Program-made: the position numbers and the translations under genes
The notes under the pieces: generated by a model
What the model was told of the DNA's origin: nothing
The model's input: only the letters and a program-made list of their open reading frames with translations
The model's database searches: none
Shown here: positions 42,512 to 51,758 of the stretch, one piece after another
Numbering within the stretch: position 1 is the first letter of the stretch
Layout: every line of letters begins with the position of its first letter
Origin: Rathayibacter tritici
GTDB lineage: Bacteria; Actinomycetota; Actinomycetes; Actinomycetales; Microbacteriaceae
Direction: 5' to 3'
NCBI RefSeq assembly: GCF_002932875.1
Contig: NZ_PSWS01000058.1
Coordinates: 1-64,000, forward strand
Length of the DNA: 64,000 nt

Positions 42512-43054
42512 ATGACGTCGACCCGCGCGGAGGGCGCTCGCGTTCTCGCCCTGCCCGGTGGCCGCACGCCCGAGATCGCCGCCACGGCCTGGATCGCTCC
42601 GGGCGCGACCGTGGTCGGCTCCGTGCTGCTGAGCGAGCAGGCGAGCGTCTGGTACGGAGCTGTGCTCCGCGCCGAGCACGCCCGGATCGAACTGGGCGCC
42701 CGCAGCAATCTGCAGGACGGCGTGGTCGTCCATGTCGACACCGGTCACGACGCGGTGATCGGTGCGGGTGTGTCGGTCGGGCACAACGCCGTCCTGCACG
42801 GCTGCACGCTCGAGGACGACGTGCTGGTCGGGATGAACGCGACCGTCCTGAACGGGGCCGTGATCGGCTCCGGCTCGCTCGTCGCCGCGGGTGCTGTCGT
42901 GCTGGAGGGGACCCTCGTCCCGCCGGGCTCGCTGGTCGCGGGCGTCCCGGCGAAGGTCCGCCGCGAGCTGTCCGAGCAGGAGCGGGTGGGCATCCGCCGC
43001 AATGCTGCCTCGTACCTCGCACTGACGGAGGAACACCGCGGCGCGATCGGCTGA
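42512..43054 (+). CDS. gamma-carbonic anhydrase family protein
   Basis: This left-handed beta-helix protein has 180 residues. Hexapeptide repeats run from about residue 28 to 150 (IAPGATVVGSV, IELGARSNLQDGV, VIGAGVSVGHNAVLHGC). The zinc-site His triad of the Cam type is represented by His in VVVHVDTGH and in SVGHNAVLHGC. Many such proteins have acyltransferase-like roles instead, so catalytic activity is not certain. The ATG has a GAGAGAGG ribosome binding site, 22 bases after the response regulator. It meets the next reverse-strand gene with no gap. Confidence 0.88.
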   Translation: MTSTRAEGARVLALPGGRTPEIAATAWIAPGATVVGSVLLSEQASVWYGAVLRAEHARIELGARSNLQDGVVVHVDTGHDAVIGAGVSVGHNAVLHGCTLEDDVLVGMNATVLNGAVIGSGSLVAAGAVVLEGTLVPPGSLVAGVPAKVRRELSEQERVGIRRNAASYLALTEEHRGAIG

Positions 43055-43948
43055 TCATCGGCTGAGGAGTGCGCGGGGAAGCCGGCTCAGACCGGTGAGC
43101 AGTCGCGTCAGGCGCGCGCGGCGGAGAGCCGATGTCGACGGCCCCACCTCGGGGTGCTCCGCACGGAAGCCGTCCTCTGCCGGCCACAGGGCCTCGGCGA
43201 GGAGACGGTGGCGCCGGTGCAGCGGCGTCGAGCGGAAGGCGCGGACCCAGGCCAGAGTCCGCCCGCGATGCGCGTTCGAGGCGTGCAGGACCCAGTCGGC
43301 GTAGGCCTCGACGTTCCGCGGCGGCGACACCGAGGGCACCCCGAGGCGGGTCAGGAACGGAGCGAGAGTGGCGGTCGCGTCGGTCGCGTCGGCCAGGCGC
43401 AGCAGAGCGTCGATCGAGAGGTCAGCGCGTCCGCTGCCCCACCGCTGCACAAGTCCGTCGAGCTCTCGTCGGCCGCGGGCAGCGGCAGGATGGCGCAGGG
43501 CGTGCAGCGCGAGAACAGCGCTGTTCGCGACCGGATCCGCGACCAGGACCGCCGCAGCGGCCAGCTCGGCCGGCAGCCTTCGTGCCCAGAGCTCGTCGAA
43601 GACCGTGTCACTCGGTGCCAGAAATCCGGGGAAGGCGTGGTGCACGTCGATGTCGCACGGCCACTGGTCATGCAGCAGCGTCACCGAGTGCAGCGGCAGG
43701 ATCCGCGGCGCCGACATCCCGGGTCGCTCCCGCCAGCCCCGCACACGCAACTCCGCCAGGAGATCAGCACAGCGGGCGGGCTCGACCAGAGCATCGACGT
43801 CACTCGAGCGGTACGGATCGCGCAGCTGCTGCTGTTCGAGGACCGGCCCCTTGACCGAGAGACAGCGGATCCCGCGGTCGCGGGCGATGCGACCGACCAG
43901 CGCATGCCCGAGCAGGATCGCGTCGTCTGTGCGCAGTCGGCCGATCAT
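43055..43948 (-). CDS. nucleotidyltransferase family protein (NTP_transf_5 type)
   Basis: This 297-residue protein has the NTP_transf_5 pattern: CLSVKGPVLEQQQLRDPYRSSDVD, with Lys33-Gly34 and a catalytic-type DxD (Asp50, Asp52). IDVHHAF gives further acidic/His positions. The C-terminal half is helical and Arg-rich. Related proteins sit next to PqqD-like proteins and HprK-related kinases in the uncharacterised 'HPr-rel-A' system. Its ATG overlaps the PqqD-like gene stop by four bases. It is the last gene of a three-gene unit. What it transfers, and to what, is unknown. Confidence 0.82.
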   Translation of the reverse strand: MIGRLRTDDAILLGHALVGRIARDRGIRCLSVKGPVLEQQQLRDPYRSSDVDALVEPARCADLLAELRVRGWRERPGMSAPRILPLHSVTLLHDQWPCDIDVHHAFPGFLAPSDTVFDELWARRLPAELAAAAVLVADPVANSAVLALHALRHPAAARGRRELDGLVQRWGSGRADLSIDALLRLADATDATATLAPFLTRLGVPSVSPPRNVEAYADWVLHASNAHRGRTLAWVRAFRSTPLHRRHRLLAEALWPAEDGFRAEHPEVGPSTSALRRARLTRLLTGLSRLPRALLSR

Positions 43949-44262
43949 CCGCAGACGTCAGTGGAGGGCGCAGGAGACGCCTCGAGGAACCCGAGAGCGG
44001 CCAGGGTACACAGAAAGGCCAGGACGTCCTCGCGGATGTCGTCTTCCCGCTCGCCGGTGAGCGCGGCGAGGCGCACGATCATCGCCTCTGCGGAGCAGGG
44101 TGCGGCGGTCTGCCGCCAGATCAGCGGGGCGGCGCCCTCCAAGAGGACGGGGTGCGCCCCCGGGGCACCGAGGTCGAGGATCGTCGTACGGTCCTTCCGA
44201 TCAACGACCGCCAGCCCCGACCTACGGGACCACAGTTCCTTCGCCGCTGCTGTCTGCTGCAT
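43945..44262 (-). CDS. PqqD-like protein
   Basis: This 105-residue protein has the PqqD fold used in many peptide-modifying systems as a peptide chaperone (RRE-like). Visible features are SGLAVVDRKDRTTILDLGAPGAHPVLLEGAAPLIW, the three-strand opening of PqqD, and then the helices EAMIVRLAALTGEREDDIREDVLAFLCTLAALGFLE. A strong GAGGAGGAGG ribosome binding site precedes the ATG. It is between a Tat-exported protein gene (66 bases upstream) and the nucleotidyltransferase (overlapping), so it likely presents a partner to the latter. Function inferred. Confidence 0.8.
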   Translation of the reverse strand: MQQTAAAKELWSRRSGLAVVDRKDRTTILDLGAPGAHPVLLEGAAPLIWRQTAAPCSAEAMIVRLAALTGEREDDIREDVLAFLCTLAALGFLEASPAPSTDVCG

Positions 44263-44328
44263 CCGCGCTGCCTCCTCCTCGTCGTCCTCCGGGGCAGAAG
44301 ACCGTGTGCCTGCGCCCCGGACTCCTGG

Positions 44329-45071
44329 TTAGCCGTCCAGCTCTGCCGTGCTCAGGCCGAACGTCAGTTCAGGATTCTGGACGCCGGCGTAGATGAAGCC
44401 GAAGGGGTTATCGCCCCCGACGATCGCGTTGTAGACGCCGGTCACTTCGAACGCTCCGGTCTGCGAGTCGATCGGAACAAGAAGTCCAGCGTCCCGGCGC
44501 AGGTCGACGCGGCCGGGCGAGGGCTCGGAGAAGCTCAGGACGACCTGCTCCGGCAGCGGTCCGCCGGTCACTGAGACGGTCCCGGTCAGGGTGGGGAAGT
44601 CGACTCGCGAGCCATTGCGAGTACCGCGGTACTGGACTGGGTTGAACGCGATGGAGCCGGAGCGGGGCTCCGGGTCGGTGACGCTGATGGTCGCTGTGCC
44701 CGCCGTGTACCCGTCGACGGAGGCGGTCACCGTGCCGGTGATGACGGCGGAGGGGCTGGTGACGTTGGGGACCACGAAGGTTCCATCGGCCTGGACGGGC
44801 ACACTGCCGGGGCCGCTGAAGCCGGGGAGTAGCGCAGAAGCACGACGGTCGGGACGCGGCCCGACACGTACCCCGTCAGCGTGATGGTGCCCAGTCCGGT
44901 GCGATTGACATAGGTACTGGGTGCGAAGCCGACCGTGCCGGTCCCGGAGGCGGCGAGTGCCGGTGTCGCGACAGCGAGTGCGATCACGGGAACGGACCAG
45001 CCCGCGGCGCGCAGGGCGGCCCGTCGGGTCGGTTGCGTCGTCGAAGCTGGGAGGGCGGTGTTCTCAGTCAT
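44329..45071 (-). pseudogene. Tat-exported two-domain beta-repeat protein with frameshift
   Basis: From the ATG at 45071 (AAGGAG ribosome binding site) runs a Tat signal with Arg16-Arg17 (QPTRRAALRAAG) and an ALA cleavage site near residue 40, then the first beta-rich domain up to TVVLLRYSP. The frame is lost at a run of four C (reverse strand; G at 44824-44827). Adding one base continues GFSGPGSVPVQADG and a second, similar domain (about 44329-44670), giving 247 residues in all. The two domains align with each other across the break, which shows this was one protein. It may be a true null allele, a phase-variable site or a sequencing error. It is the first gene of the PqqD/nucleotidyltransferase unit. 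Confidence 0.75.
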
Positions 45072-45306
45072 TCGGGGTTCTCCTTGTCGCGGATCACGGC
45101 GGGGAGGTGTTCCCAGCCGCGTGGTCGATCATCACAAGGAGGTCAGTGAGTCGGGGACAAAAACGGTAGATGCCCCACTGACGAGGGGACAGGGGGACCG
45201 GCGGAAAGCTGGCGTACGAACGCGCACCGTGCGGCGGCGGATCAGTCGCGGCACAGACGCCGACGGCGCCCCTGCTGTGGAACCGCGGAGGGATGATGAG
45301 ACGTCA

Positions 45307-45342
45307 GAGGGGCTGACGAGAACGATGAGGGGCTGACGAGAA
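45307..45342. repeat. 16-bp direct repeat of the tRNA-Gly 3' end
   Basis: GAGGGGCTGACGAGAA occurs at 45307-45322 and again at 45327-45342, where it is the 3' end of tRNA-Gly on the reverse strand. The offset of 20 bases makes it a tandem duplication next to the tRNA. Confidence 0.85.
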
Positions 45343-45398
45343 TCGAACTCGCATCATCTGTTTGGAAGACAGAGGCTTTACCACTAAGCTACAGCCCC
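45328..45398 (-). tRNA. tRNA-Gly (TCC anticodon)
   Basis: Reverse-strand cloverleaf. The acceptor stem GGGGCTG pairs with CAGCCCC, the discriminator is T, the anticodon loop is CTTCCAA (anticodon TCC) and the T-arm is GCGAGTTCGATTCTCGT. CCA is not encoded. Confidence 0.95.
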
Positions 45399-45458
45399 GA
45401 CTCGGCGGCCTGGCGGCGCCGATCGGTGTGACTCGATCTGACGACCGGGCACCAGGAC

Positions 45459-45464
45459 AGCGTA
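45459..45464 (-). promoter_or_regulatory. candidate -10 box of tRNA-Gly
   Basis: TACGCT lies 60 bases before the tRNA, with TTCCCG at a 17-base spacing as a possible -35. It shares the TACNCT form with the other tRNA genes. Confidence 0.5.
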
Positions 45465-45576
45465 GTACATCACGCGAAGGTCGGGAACACGGCCGTGCAC
45501 AGCGCGGGGTTCGCGCCGCGTGACCGAGCCAGCGGGCCACCGCCGCGCCGTTCCGGTCGCAGTGGCCGCCGTGCAG

Positions 45577-45582
45577 TACACT
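45577..45582 (+). promoter_or_regulatory. candidate -10 box of tRNA-Pro
   Basis: TACACT, preceded by GCAG, lies 88 bases before tRNA-Pro on the forward strand. The 271-base gap between the two divergent tRNA genes otherwise holds no gene. Confidence 0.45.
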
Positions 45583-45670
45583 TGCGAAGGCCATTTCGGC
45601 GTGTTGCGCGAGCGGACGTGCGGGGAAGGCTCGACGAGAGTCTCACGCACGGTCCCCAGGTCCGCGCATC

Positions 45671-45748
45671 CGGGGCGTAGCTCAGCTTGGCTAGAGCGCC
45701 CGCTTTGGGAGCGGGAGGTCGCAGGTTCGAATCCTGTCGCCCCGACCA
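45671..45748 (+). tRNA. tRNA-Pro (TGG anticodon)
   Basis: Forward cloverleaf of 78 bases including an encoded CCA. The acceptor stem CGGGGCG pairs with CGCCCCG, the anticodon loop is TTTGGGA (anticodon TGG), and the T-arm is GCAGGTTCGAATCCTGT. It lies 80 bases before tig. Confidence 0.95.
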
Positions 45749-45828
45749 CGAGTACTCATCGTGACGACATCGACCCGTGACGACCGTCATCCGGCGCCGA
45801 CACCAACCAGCACAGGAGATCCCCTCAC

Positions 45829-47325
45829 GTGAAGACCACGGTAGAACAGCTGAGCCCGACCCGCGTGAAGCTCGCGATTTCGGTCACCCCGGACGAGCTC
45901 GGCCCGAGCATCACGCACGCCTACGGACACATCGCCGAGCAGATCACCGTCCCCGGCTTCCGTAAGGGCAAGGTCCCGCCGGCGATCGTCGATCAGCGCG
46001 TCGGCAAGGCAGCCGTGCTCGAGCACGCGGTCAACGAGGGTCTGGACGGCTTCTATCGTGAGGCCGTTCGCGAGAGCGAGGTGCGCCCGCTGGGCCGTCC
46101 GCAGGCCGACATCGTCGCCTGGCCGAGTGACAAGGACTTCACCGGCGACCTCGAGCTCGCCATCGAGGTCGATGTGCGCCCCGAGATCACCGTCCCGAAC
46201 TACGACGGCATCGAGCTGACCGTCGATGCAGCCGAGGTCACCGACGCCGATGTCGACGCCGAGCTGGACACGCTCCGCAGCCGCTTCGGCACCCTGGTCA
46301 CCGTCGACCGCCCGGCGACGACCGGTGACTTCGCACAGATCGATCTGGTCGCCACCATCGACGGGGTCGAGGTCGACACCGCCAACGCCATCTCCTACGA
46401 GCTCGGCTCGGGCGAGCTGATCGAGGGCATCGACGAGGCGCTCGACTCGCTGACCGCGGGCGAGAGCACCACCTTCACCGCCCCGCTGCTCGGCGGCGAC
46501 CACGCCGGCGAGCAGGCCGAGATCGCCGTCACCCTCACCGCCGTCAAGGAGCGCGAGCTGCCGGACGCCGACGACGACTTCGCTCAGATCGCCAGCGAGT
46601 TCGACACGATCGCCGAGCTGCGCGAGTCGCTCAAGGAGCAGTCCGCTCAGCAGAAGACCTTCGGGCAGGGCGGCGAGGCTCGTGAGAAGCTCGTCGAGGC
46701 GCTGCTTGCCCTCGTCGAGGTGCCCGTGCCGACCGGCCTCGTCGAGGACGAGGTGCACCGCCACCTCGAGGGCGAAAACCGCCTCGAGGACGACGAGCAC
46801 CGCGCAGAGGTGACCGAGGCCAGTGAGAAGACCTTCAGGACGCAGATCCTCCTCGACCACGTCGTCGAGCAGGAGAAGGTCCAGGTCAGCCAGGACGAAC
46901 TCATGCAGTACCTGATCCAGGGTGCGGCGCAGTACGGCATGGAGCCGAACGAGTTCATCAAGATCCTGTCCGAGAACAACCAGATCGGCCAGATGGTTGG
47001 TGAGGTCGCCCGCAACAAGGCGCTCGCGATCGTCCTGGGCAAAGCGAAGGTCACCGATACCGAGGGCAACCCCGTCGACCTGACCGCGTTCACCGCCGTT
47101 GCCAGTGACGACGAGTCCGCCGATGCGGCCGAGTCCGGCGCTTCAGAGGAGTCCGTCGCTTCGGAGGGAACCGAGATCGTCGAGGAGGCCCAGGCCGCCG
47201 CCGACGCCGAGGTTCCCGCCGAGCCCGACGCCGACGAGGAGCCCGCCCCGGCCCCCAAGAAGAAGCGCGCGCCCGCCAAGAAGAAGGCGGCCGCTGCCGC
47301 CGAGGAGACCCCGGCCGCGGAGTAG
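45829..47325 (+). CDS. tig: trigger factor
   Basis: Trigger factor is a ribosome-bound chaperone and prolyl isomerase. It has 498 residues. The N-terminal ribosome-binding domain has [20 protein letters not shown]. The FKBP-like domain is about 150-240, including [17 protein letters not shown]. The helical C-domain has [14 protein letters not shown]. The last ~75 residues are a poorly ordered acidic stretch followed by a Lys/Ala-rich tail ([10 protein letters not shown]), a common actinobacterial extension. The GTG has an AGGAGA ribosome binding site. It starts the tig-clpP1-clpP2-clpX block, though a hairpin separates it from clpP1. Confidence 0.96.
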   Translation: MKTTVEQLSPTRVKLAISVTPDELGPSITHAYGHIAEQITVPGFRKGKVPPAIVDQRVGKAAVLEHAVNEGLDGFYREAVRESEVRPLGRPQADIVAWPSDKDFTGDLELAIEVDVRPEITVPNYDGIELTVDAAEVTDADVDAELDTLRSRFGTLVTVDRPATTGDFAQIDLVATIDGVEVDTANAISYELGSGELIEGIDEALDSLTAGESTTFTAPLLGGDHAGEQAEIAVTLTAVKERELPDADDDFAQIASEFDTIAELRESLKEQSAQQKTFGQGGEAREKLVEALLALVEVPVPTGLVEDEVHRHLEGENRLEDDEHRAEVTEASEKTFRTQILLDHVVEQEKVQVSQDELMQYLIQGAAQYGMEPNEFIKILSENNQIGQMVGEVARNKALAIVLGKAKVTDTEGNPVDLTAFTAVASDDESADAAESGASEESVASEGTEIVEEAQAAADAEVPAEPDADEEPAPAPKKKRAPAKKKAAAAAEETPAAE

Positions 47326-47342
47326 TCCCCGCGAGCACGACC

Positions 47343-47377
47343 AGGAGCCGCCCCCGATCCGTCGGAGGGCGGCTCCT
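47343..47377 (+). terminator. hairpin terminator after tig
   Basis: AGGAGCCGCCC pairs with GGGCGGCTCCT across 13 bases, 18 bases after the tig stop. Confidence 0.8.
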
Positions 47378-47510
47378 GCCGTTGGTGGGCTCCGCTCCGC
47401 CGCGGGCGAACACCGCCGACTCCCGCTCCGCCCCCGGCGAACACGGCCAGGTCGGGCTGGTGCCGTCCGATAGATTCGCCTCCGAAGCGACAACTGAAAC
47501 GGAGCAATAC

Positions 47511-48101
47511 ATGGCCGACATGGTTATGCCCAACAGTGTTTTCGACCGCCTGCTCAAGGACCGGATCATCTGGCTCGGTTCCGAGGTGCGCGACGAGAAC
47601 GCGAACGAGATCGCCGCGAAGCTCCTGCTCCTGGCAGCCGAGGACTCCGAGCGGGACATCTACCTCTACATCAACTCGCCCGGCGGCTCGATCACCGCGG
47701 GCATGGCGATCTACGACACGATGCAGTTCGTCCCGAACGACATCGTGACCGTGGGTATCGGAATGGCGGCCTCGATGGGCCAGCTGCTCCTCACCGCCGG
47801 AACCCAGGGCAAGCGCTACATCACCCCGAACGCGCGGGTGCTCCTGCACCAGCCGCACGGCGGCTTCGGTGGCACCGCCTCCGACATCCAGACCCAGGCG
47901 CAGCTCATCCTCGATATGAAGAAGCGCCTCGCCGAGATCACCGCGAAGGCGACCGGCAAGACCGTCGAGCAGGTCAACGAGGACGGCGACCGCGACCGCT
48001 GGTTCAGCGCCGAGGAGGCTCTGGCCTACGGCTTCGTGGACCACATCCGCTCGTCGGCGACCGACGTGGCCGGCGGTGGCGGAACCGCCGTCGACGAGTA
48101 G
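47511..48101 (+). CDS. clpP1: ATP-dependent Clp protease proteolytic subunit 1
   Basis: This serine peptidase forms the barrel of the Clp protease together with ClpP2. It has 196 residues from the ATG at 47511 (GGAG ribosome binding site). The triad is Ser88 (GMAASMGQ), His113 (LLHQPHGG) and Asp158 (NEDGDRDRW). [15 protein letters not shown] shapes the substrate groove. As in other actinobacteria, two different ClpP rings are expected to combine. It lies 34 bases before clpP2 in one operon. Confidence 0.95.
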   Translation: MADMVMPNSVFDRLLKDRIIWLGSEVRDENANEIAAKLLLLAAEDSERDIYLYINSPGGSITAGMAIYDTMQFVPNDIVTVGIGMAASMGQLLLTAGTQGKRYITPNARVLLHQPHGGFGGTASDIQTQAQLILDMKKRLAEITAKATGKTVEQVNEDGDRDRWFSAEEALAYGFVDHIRSSATDVAGGGGTAVDE

Positions 48102-48135
48102 TCCAGCGAACGCGCCGAGAGATCAGGAACAGACA

Positions 48136-48801
48136 ATGACCACACCCACCTTCGGCACAACGGCGTTCGGCTCGGGAGCCGCGCCGTCCTCTCGTTACAT
48201 CCTGCCTACGTTCGAGGAGCGCACGGCCTACGGCTACAAGCGCCAAGATCCGTACGCGAAGCTCTTCGAGGACCGCATCATCTTCCTCGGCGTGCAGGTC
48301 GACGACGCCTCCGCGGACGACATCATGGCGCAGCTCCTCGTTCTGGAGAGCCAGGACCCGGACCGCGACATCGTGATGTACATCAACTCGCCCGGTGGCT
48401 CCTTCACCGCGATGACGGCGATCTACGACACGATGCAGTACATCCGTCCGCACATCCAGACGGTCGTGCTCGGTCAGGCCGCCTCGGCCGCTGCCGTGCT
48501 GACCGCCGCGGGCACGCCCGGCAAACGCCTCGCCCTGCCGAACGCGCGCATCCTCATTCACCAGCCCGCCGTGCAGCAGGGCGGAGGCCAGGCCTCGGAC
48601 ATCGAGATCCAGGCCGCCGAAATCATGCGCATGCGCGAGTGGCTCGAGGAGACGCTCTCGCACCACTCGAACCGCTCGATCGAGCAGGTCAAGAAGGACA
48701 TCGACCGGGACAAGATCCTCGGCGCGAGCGATGCGCTCGAGTACGGGCTCATCGACCAGGTCCTCACCAGCCGTAAGAGCTTGCCGGCTCTCACGGCCTG
48801 A
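48136..48801 (+). CDS. clpP2: ATP-dependent Clp protease proteolytic subunit 2
   Basis: This is the second ClpP ring subunit, 221 residues. The triad is Ser117 ([10 protein letters not shown]), His142 ([10 protein letters not shown]) and Asp188 (KKDIDRDK). An N-terminal extension of about 30 residues ([20 protein letters not shown]) is longer than in ClpP1 and typical for ClpP2; part may be processed off. The ATG has an AGGAAC ribosome binding site. It ends before a hairpin that precedes clpX. Confidence 0.95.
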   Translation: MTTPTFGTTAFGSGAAPSSRYILPTFEERTAYGYKRQDPYAKLFEDRIIFLGVQVDDASADDIMAQLLVLESQDPDRDIVMYINSPGGSFTAMTAIYDTMQYIRPHIQTVVLGQAASAAAVLTAAGTPGKRLALPNARILIHQPAVQQGGGQASDIEIQAAEIMRMREWLEETLSHHSNRSIEQVKKDIDRDKILGASDALEYGLIDQVLTSRKSLPALTA

Positions 48802-48814
48802 GAATCGCCGACCA

Positions 48815-48850
48815 GGGGCCGGGGGACGGAGTCATCCGCCGCCCGGCCCC
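48815..48850 (+). terminator. hairpin after clpP2
   Basis: GGGGCCGGG pairs with CCCGGCCCC around a loop that can partly pair, followed by TTCTCCGT. It separates clpP1P2 from clpX. Confidence 0.75.
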
Positions 48851-49050
48851 TTCTCCGTCTGCCGCGATCCCGTAGCAAAGCGCCACGCGAGCCGCAAGGC
48901 GCGGCGAATCCGGCCCGCCTGCCGAGCGTCCGCGGCTCAGCGGCTAGGCTCGGAGCAGTGTATGAGGGGGTCGTCCCCCTCGCACTCGCCGGGGCCCCGG
49001 GCTCCGCCGTTCGACTCGACAGACGCACGACAAGGAAGTGGAGCATCCCC

Positions 49051-50328
49051 GTGGCACGTATTGGCGAAAGCGCCGACCTGCTGAAGTGCTCCTTCTGCGG
49101 CAAGAGCCAGAAGCAGGTTCAGCAGCTCATCGCAGGACCTGGTGTCTACATCTGCGACGAGTGCGTCGAACTCTGCAACGAAATCATCGAGGAGCGCCTC
49201 TCCGAGTCGAGCGAGGAGACGAGCCACGAGTTCGACCTCCCGAAACCGAAGGAGATCTTCGGCTTCCTCGAGGAGTACGTGATCGGGCAGGAGCAGGCCA
49301 AGAAGGCCCTCGCCGTCGCGGTCTACAACCATTACAAGCGGGTGCGCGCCCGCAACACCATTACCGCCGCTGATGCGATCCACGACGAAGTCGAGATCGC
49401 CAAGAGCAACATCCTGCTCATCGGGCCCACCGGTTGCGGCAAGACCTATCTCGCGCAGACCCTCGCGAAGCGGCTCAATGTGCCGTTCGCGGTCGCGGAC
49501 GCAACGGCCCTCACCGAGGCGGGCTATGTGGGCGAGGACGTCGAGAACATCCTGCTCAAGCTCATTCAGGCCGCCGACTACGACGTCAAGCGTGCCGAGA
49601 CCGGCATCATCTACATCGACGAGGTCGACAAGATCGCGCGGAAGGCCGAGAACCCCTCGATCACCCGCGACGTCTCCGGGGAGGGGGTGCAGCAGGCGCT
49701 GCTCAAAATCCTGGAGGGCACCGTCGCCTCGGTGCCGCCGCAGGGTGGTCGCAAGCACCCGCACCAGGAGTTCATCCAGATCGACACGACGAACGTCCTC
49801 TTCATCGTCGCCGGTGCCTTCGCCGGGCTTGAAGACATCATCTCGTCGCGGGCGGGCAAGCGCGGCATCGGCTTCGGCGCCCCGCTGCACAACAAGGACG
49901 ACGAGATCAACATCTTCAGCGAGGTGCTCCCGGAGGACCTGCACAAGTTCGGACTGATCCCCGAGTTCATCGGGCGACTGCCCGTCGTCACCACGGTCAC
50001 CCAACTCGACCAGGACGCGCTGATGCAGATTCTCACCGAGCCTCGTAACGCGTTGGTGAAGCAGTACCAGCGAATGTTCGAGATCGACGGCGTCGAGTTC
50101 GATTTCGACCGAGGCGCCCTGGAGGCGATCGCCGACCTGGCGGTCCTCCGCCAGACAGGCGCCCGCGGGCTGCGTGCGATCCTCGAGGAGGTGCTGGGCC
50201 CGATCATGTTCGAGGTGCCATCCTCCGATGAGGTGGCGCGGGTCGTGGTTACCCGCGCGGCCGTGCTCGACAATGCGGCGCCGACGATCGTGCCCCACGC
50301 TCCCCGTCGCCAGGAGAAGAGCGCCTAG
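49051..50328 (+). CDS. clpX: ATP-dependent Clp protease ATPase subunit ClpX
   Basis: ClpX unfolds substrates and feeds them to ClpP1P2. The GTG at 49051 ([13 protein letters not shown], ribosome binding site GGAAGTGGAG) is chosen over an upstream GTG at 48958; it gives 425 residues. The zinc-binding domain has Cys13, Cys16, Cys35 and Cys38. The AAA+ motifs are GPTGCGKT (Walker A), pore loop GYVGEDVE and [10 protein letters not shown] (Walker B). The ClpP-docking loop is GKRGIGFGA. The C-terminal sensor-2 region has [12 protein letters not shown]. Confidence 0.96.
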   Translation: MARIGESADLLKCSFCGKSQKQVQQLIAGPGVYICDECVELCNEIIEERLSESSEETSHEFDLPKPKEIFGFLEEYVIGQEQAKKALAVAVYNHYKRVRARNTITAADAIHDEVEIAKSNILLIGPTGCGKTYLAQTLAKRLNVPFAVADATALTEAGYVGEDVENILLKLIQAADYDVKRAETGIIYIDEVDKIARKAENPSITRDVSGEGVQQALLKILEGTVASVPPQGGRKHPHQEFIQIDTTNVLFIVAGAFAGLEDIISSRAGKRGIGFGAPLHNKDDEINIFSEVLPEDLHKFGLIPEFIGRLPVVTTVTQLDQDALMQILTEPRNALVKQYQRMFEIDGVEFDFDRGALEAIADLAVLRQTGARGLRAILEEVLGPIMFEVPSSDEVARVVVTRAAVLDNAAPTIVPHAPRRQEKSA

Positions 50329-50427
50329 GCACTGCTCGCCTCGGCGCGCCAGTTCACCGCGATTGGCCCGGCGGATCGACGATCGTGCCGCATCGACGTC
50401 CCTACTCTGGCGGAGCGCGCCGCAGGT

Positions 50428-51621
50428 GTGCCCGGGGGCCCGCGGCTCCCGGCTGACACGCCGGGAGGCTCCGCCATCGTTCAGCCGCTCCTTGCCGGAA
50501 TCGTTGCCGCCCTCACCGGCTTCTCCAGCTCGTTCGCGATCGTGCTCGCCGGAGTCGTCGCGGTCGGCGCGACCGACGCGCAGGCCGCGTCGGGCCTGCT
50601 CGCGGTCTGCGTGCTGCAGGGCGTGCTCTGCATCGCCCTGAGCGTTCACTACCGCGTGCCGATGACCTTCGCCTGGAGCACTCCTGGTGCTGCGCTGCTG
50701 GCCGCCACGGCGACGCTCCCGGGCGGTTTCGACCGTGCGGTCGGCGCGTTTCTGGTCGCCTCCGCTCTGCTCGTGGTCACCGGGCTGTGGCCGGCGCTCG
50801 GGAGTCTGGTGGCGCGCATCCCGCGGCCGCTGGCGAACGCCATGCTCGCTGGCATTCTGTTCCCGCTCGTCCTGGCGCCGGTGCGGGCGGCGGTCGAGAT
50901 TCCCGCGCTCGCACTGCCGGTAATCCTGCTCTGGTTGCTCCTCCTGCGGCTGCTGCCCCGCTGGGCGGTGCCGACCGCGATCGCGCTGGCGATCGTCCTG
51001 CTGGTGGTCGCGGACGGTGCCGCTCTGGCCGGTGCTCCGCTGCTGCCGGTGCCGCAGTTCGTCGCTCCGGTGTTCGAGATCGGCGCGATGGTGGGGATCG
51101 GCCTGCCGCTCTACGTCGTGACGATGGCCGGACAGAACATCCCGGGTATGGCGGTGCTGTCGAGCTTCGGCTACGCGGCCCACTCTCGGCCAGCGATCGT
51201 CGCGACCGGCGCCCTCTCCGGAGTCTCCGCGGTCTTCGGGGGAGTGCCGATCAACTACGCCGCACTCAGCGCCGCGCTGACGGCCGGCCCCGAAGCGTCG
51301 CCGCATCCGGAGCAGCGCTGGATCGCCTCGGTGTCGGCGGGCGCCTCCTACCTGGTGCTCGGCGTGTTCGCGGGGGCGGCCGCCGCGCTGGTGTCCTCCG
51401 CGAGCCCGCTGCTGATCGAGGCGGTCGCCGGGCTGGCGCTGCTGGGCGTGTTCGTCGCGGCGGTGCAGTCTGCCGTCGAGGACCTACGGCTGCGGCTGCC
51501 CGCGGCCGCGACCCTCCTGGTCACCGCCTCCGGTACGACGATCGCCGGGATCGGCTCTGCCTTCTGGGGGCTGGTCGTCGGGCTCGTCCTCCTGGCCTGG
51601 CTCGTTCCGAGGCGCCACTAG
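50428..51621 (+). CDS. BenE-family transporter
   Basis: This membrane protein of the benzoate/H+ symporter type has 397 residues and about 11-12 hydrophobic spans. Landmarks are QPLLAGIVAALTGFSSSFAIVLAG, YRVPMTFAWSTPGAALLA and PLYVVTMAGQNIPGMAVLSSFGY. The GTG start (50428) is preceded by a weak ribosome binding site. No aromatic-acid catabolism genes are near it, so benzoate itself is not certain; an aromatic acid or related anion is plausible. Confidence 0.9.
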   Translation: MPGGPRLPADTPGGSAIVQPLLAGIVAALTGFSSSFAIVLAGVVAVGATDAQAASGLLAVCVLQGVLCIALSVHYRVPMTFAWSTPGAALLAATATLPGGFDRAVGAFLVASALLVVTGLWPALGSLVARIPRPLANAMLAGILFPLVLAPVRAAVEIPALALPVILLWLLLLRLLPRWAVPTAIALAIVLLVVADGAALAGAPLLPVPQFVAPVFEIGAMVGIGLPLYVVTMAGQNIPGMAVLSSFGYAAHSRPAIVATGALSGVSAVFGGVPINYAALSAALTAGPEASPHPEQRWIASVSAGASYLVLGVFAGAAAALVSSASPLLIEAVAGLALLGVFVAAVQSAVEDLRLRLPAAATLLVTASGTTIAGIGSAFWGLVVGLVLLAWLVPRRH

Positions 51622-51758
51622 AGGGGGCGCGGGGGTGCGAGCAGGGGTCGGTCTGTATGGCCGCGCAGGGGAGAAGACCTGGGCGACGGAGGTGCTGCAC
51701 GAGCGAGGCGCGCCGGCCCGGGTGCGCCGACGAGTTCACGACGCTTCCGCGCCGCGGA

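Noticed and set aside
44820-44832. Strong case for phase variation in the Tat protein gene
   Set aside because: A run of only four identical bases is too short to switch often; kept only as one of three explanations.
45399-45670. A gene between tRNA-Gly and tRNA-Pro
   Set aside because: Small frames exist but lack a ribosome binding site and overlap both tRNA promoters.
50329-50427. In-frame upstream extension of the BenE-family transporter
   Set aside because: No start with a ribosome binding site, and the added residues would be polar.
48937-51306. Reverse frame of about 789 residues across clpX and the BenE gene
   Set aside because: It spans two well-supported forward genes and is rich in shadow residues (Arg, Gly, Asp).
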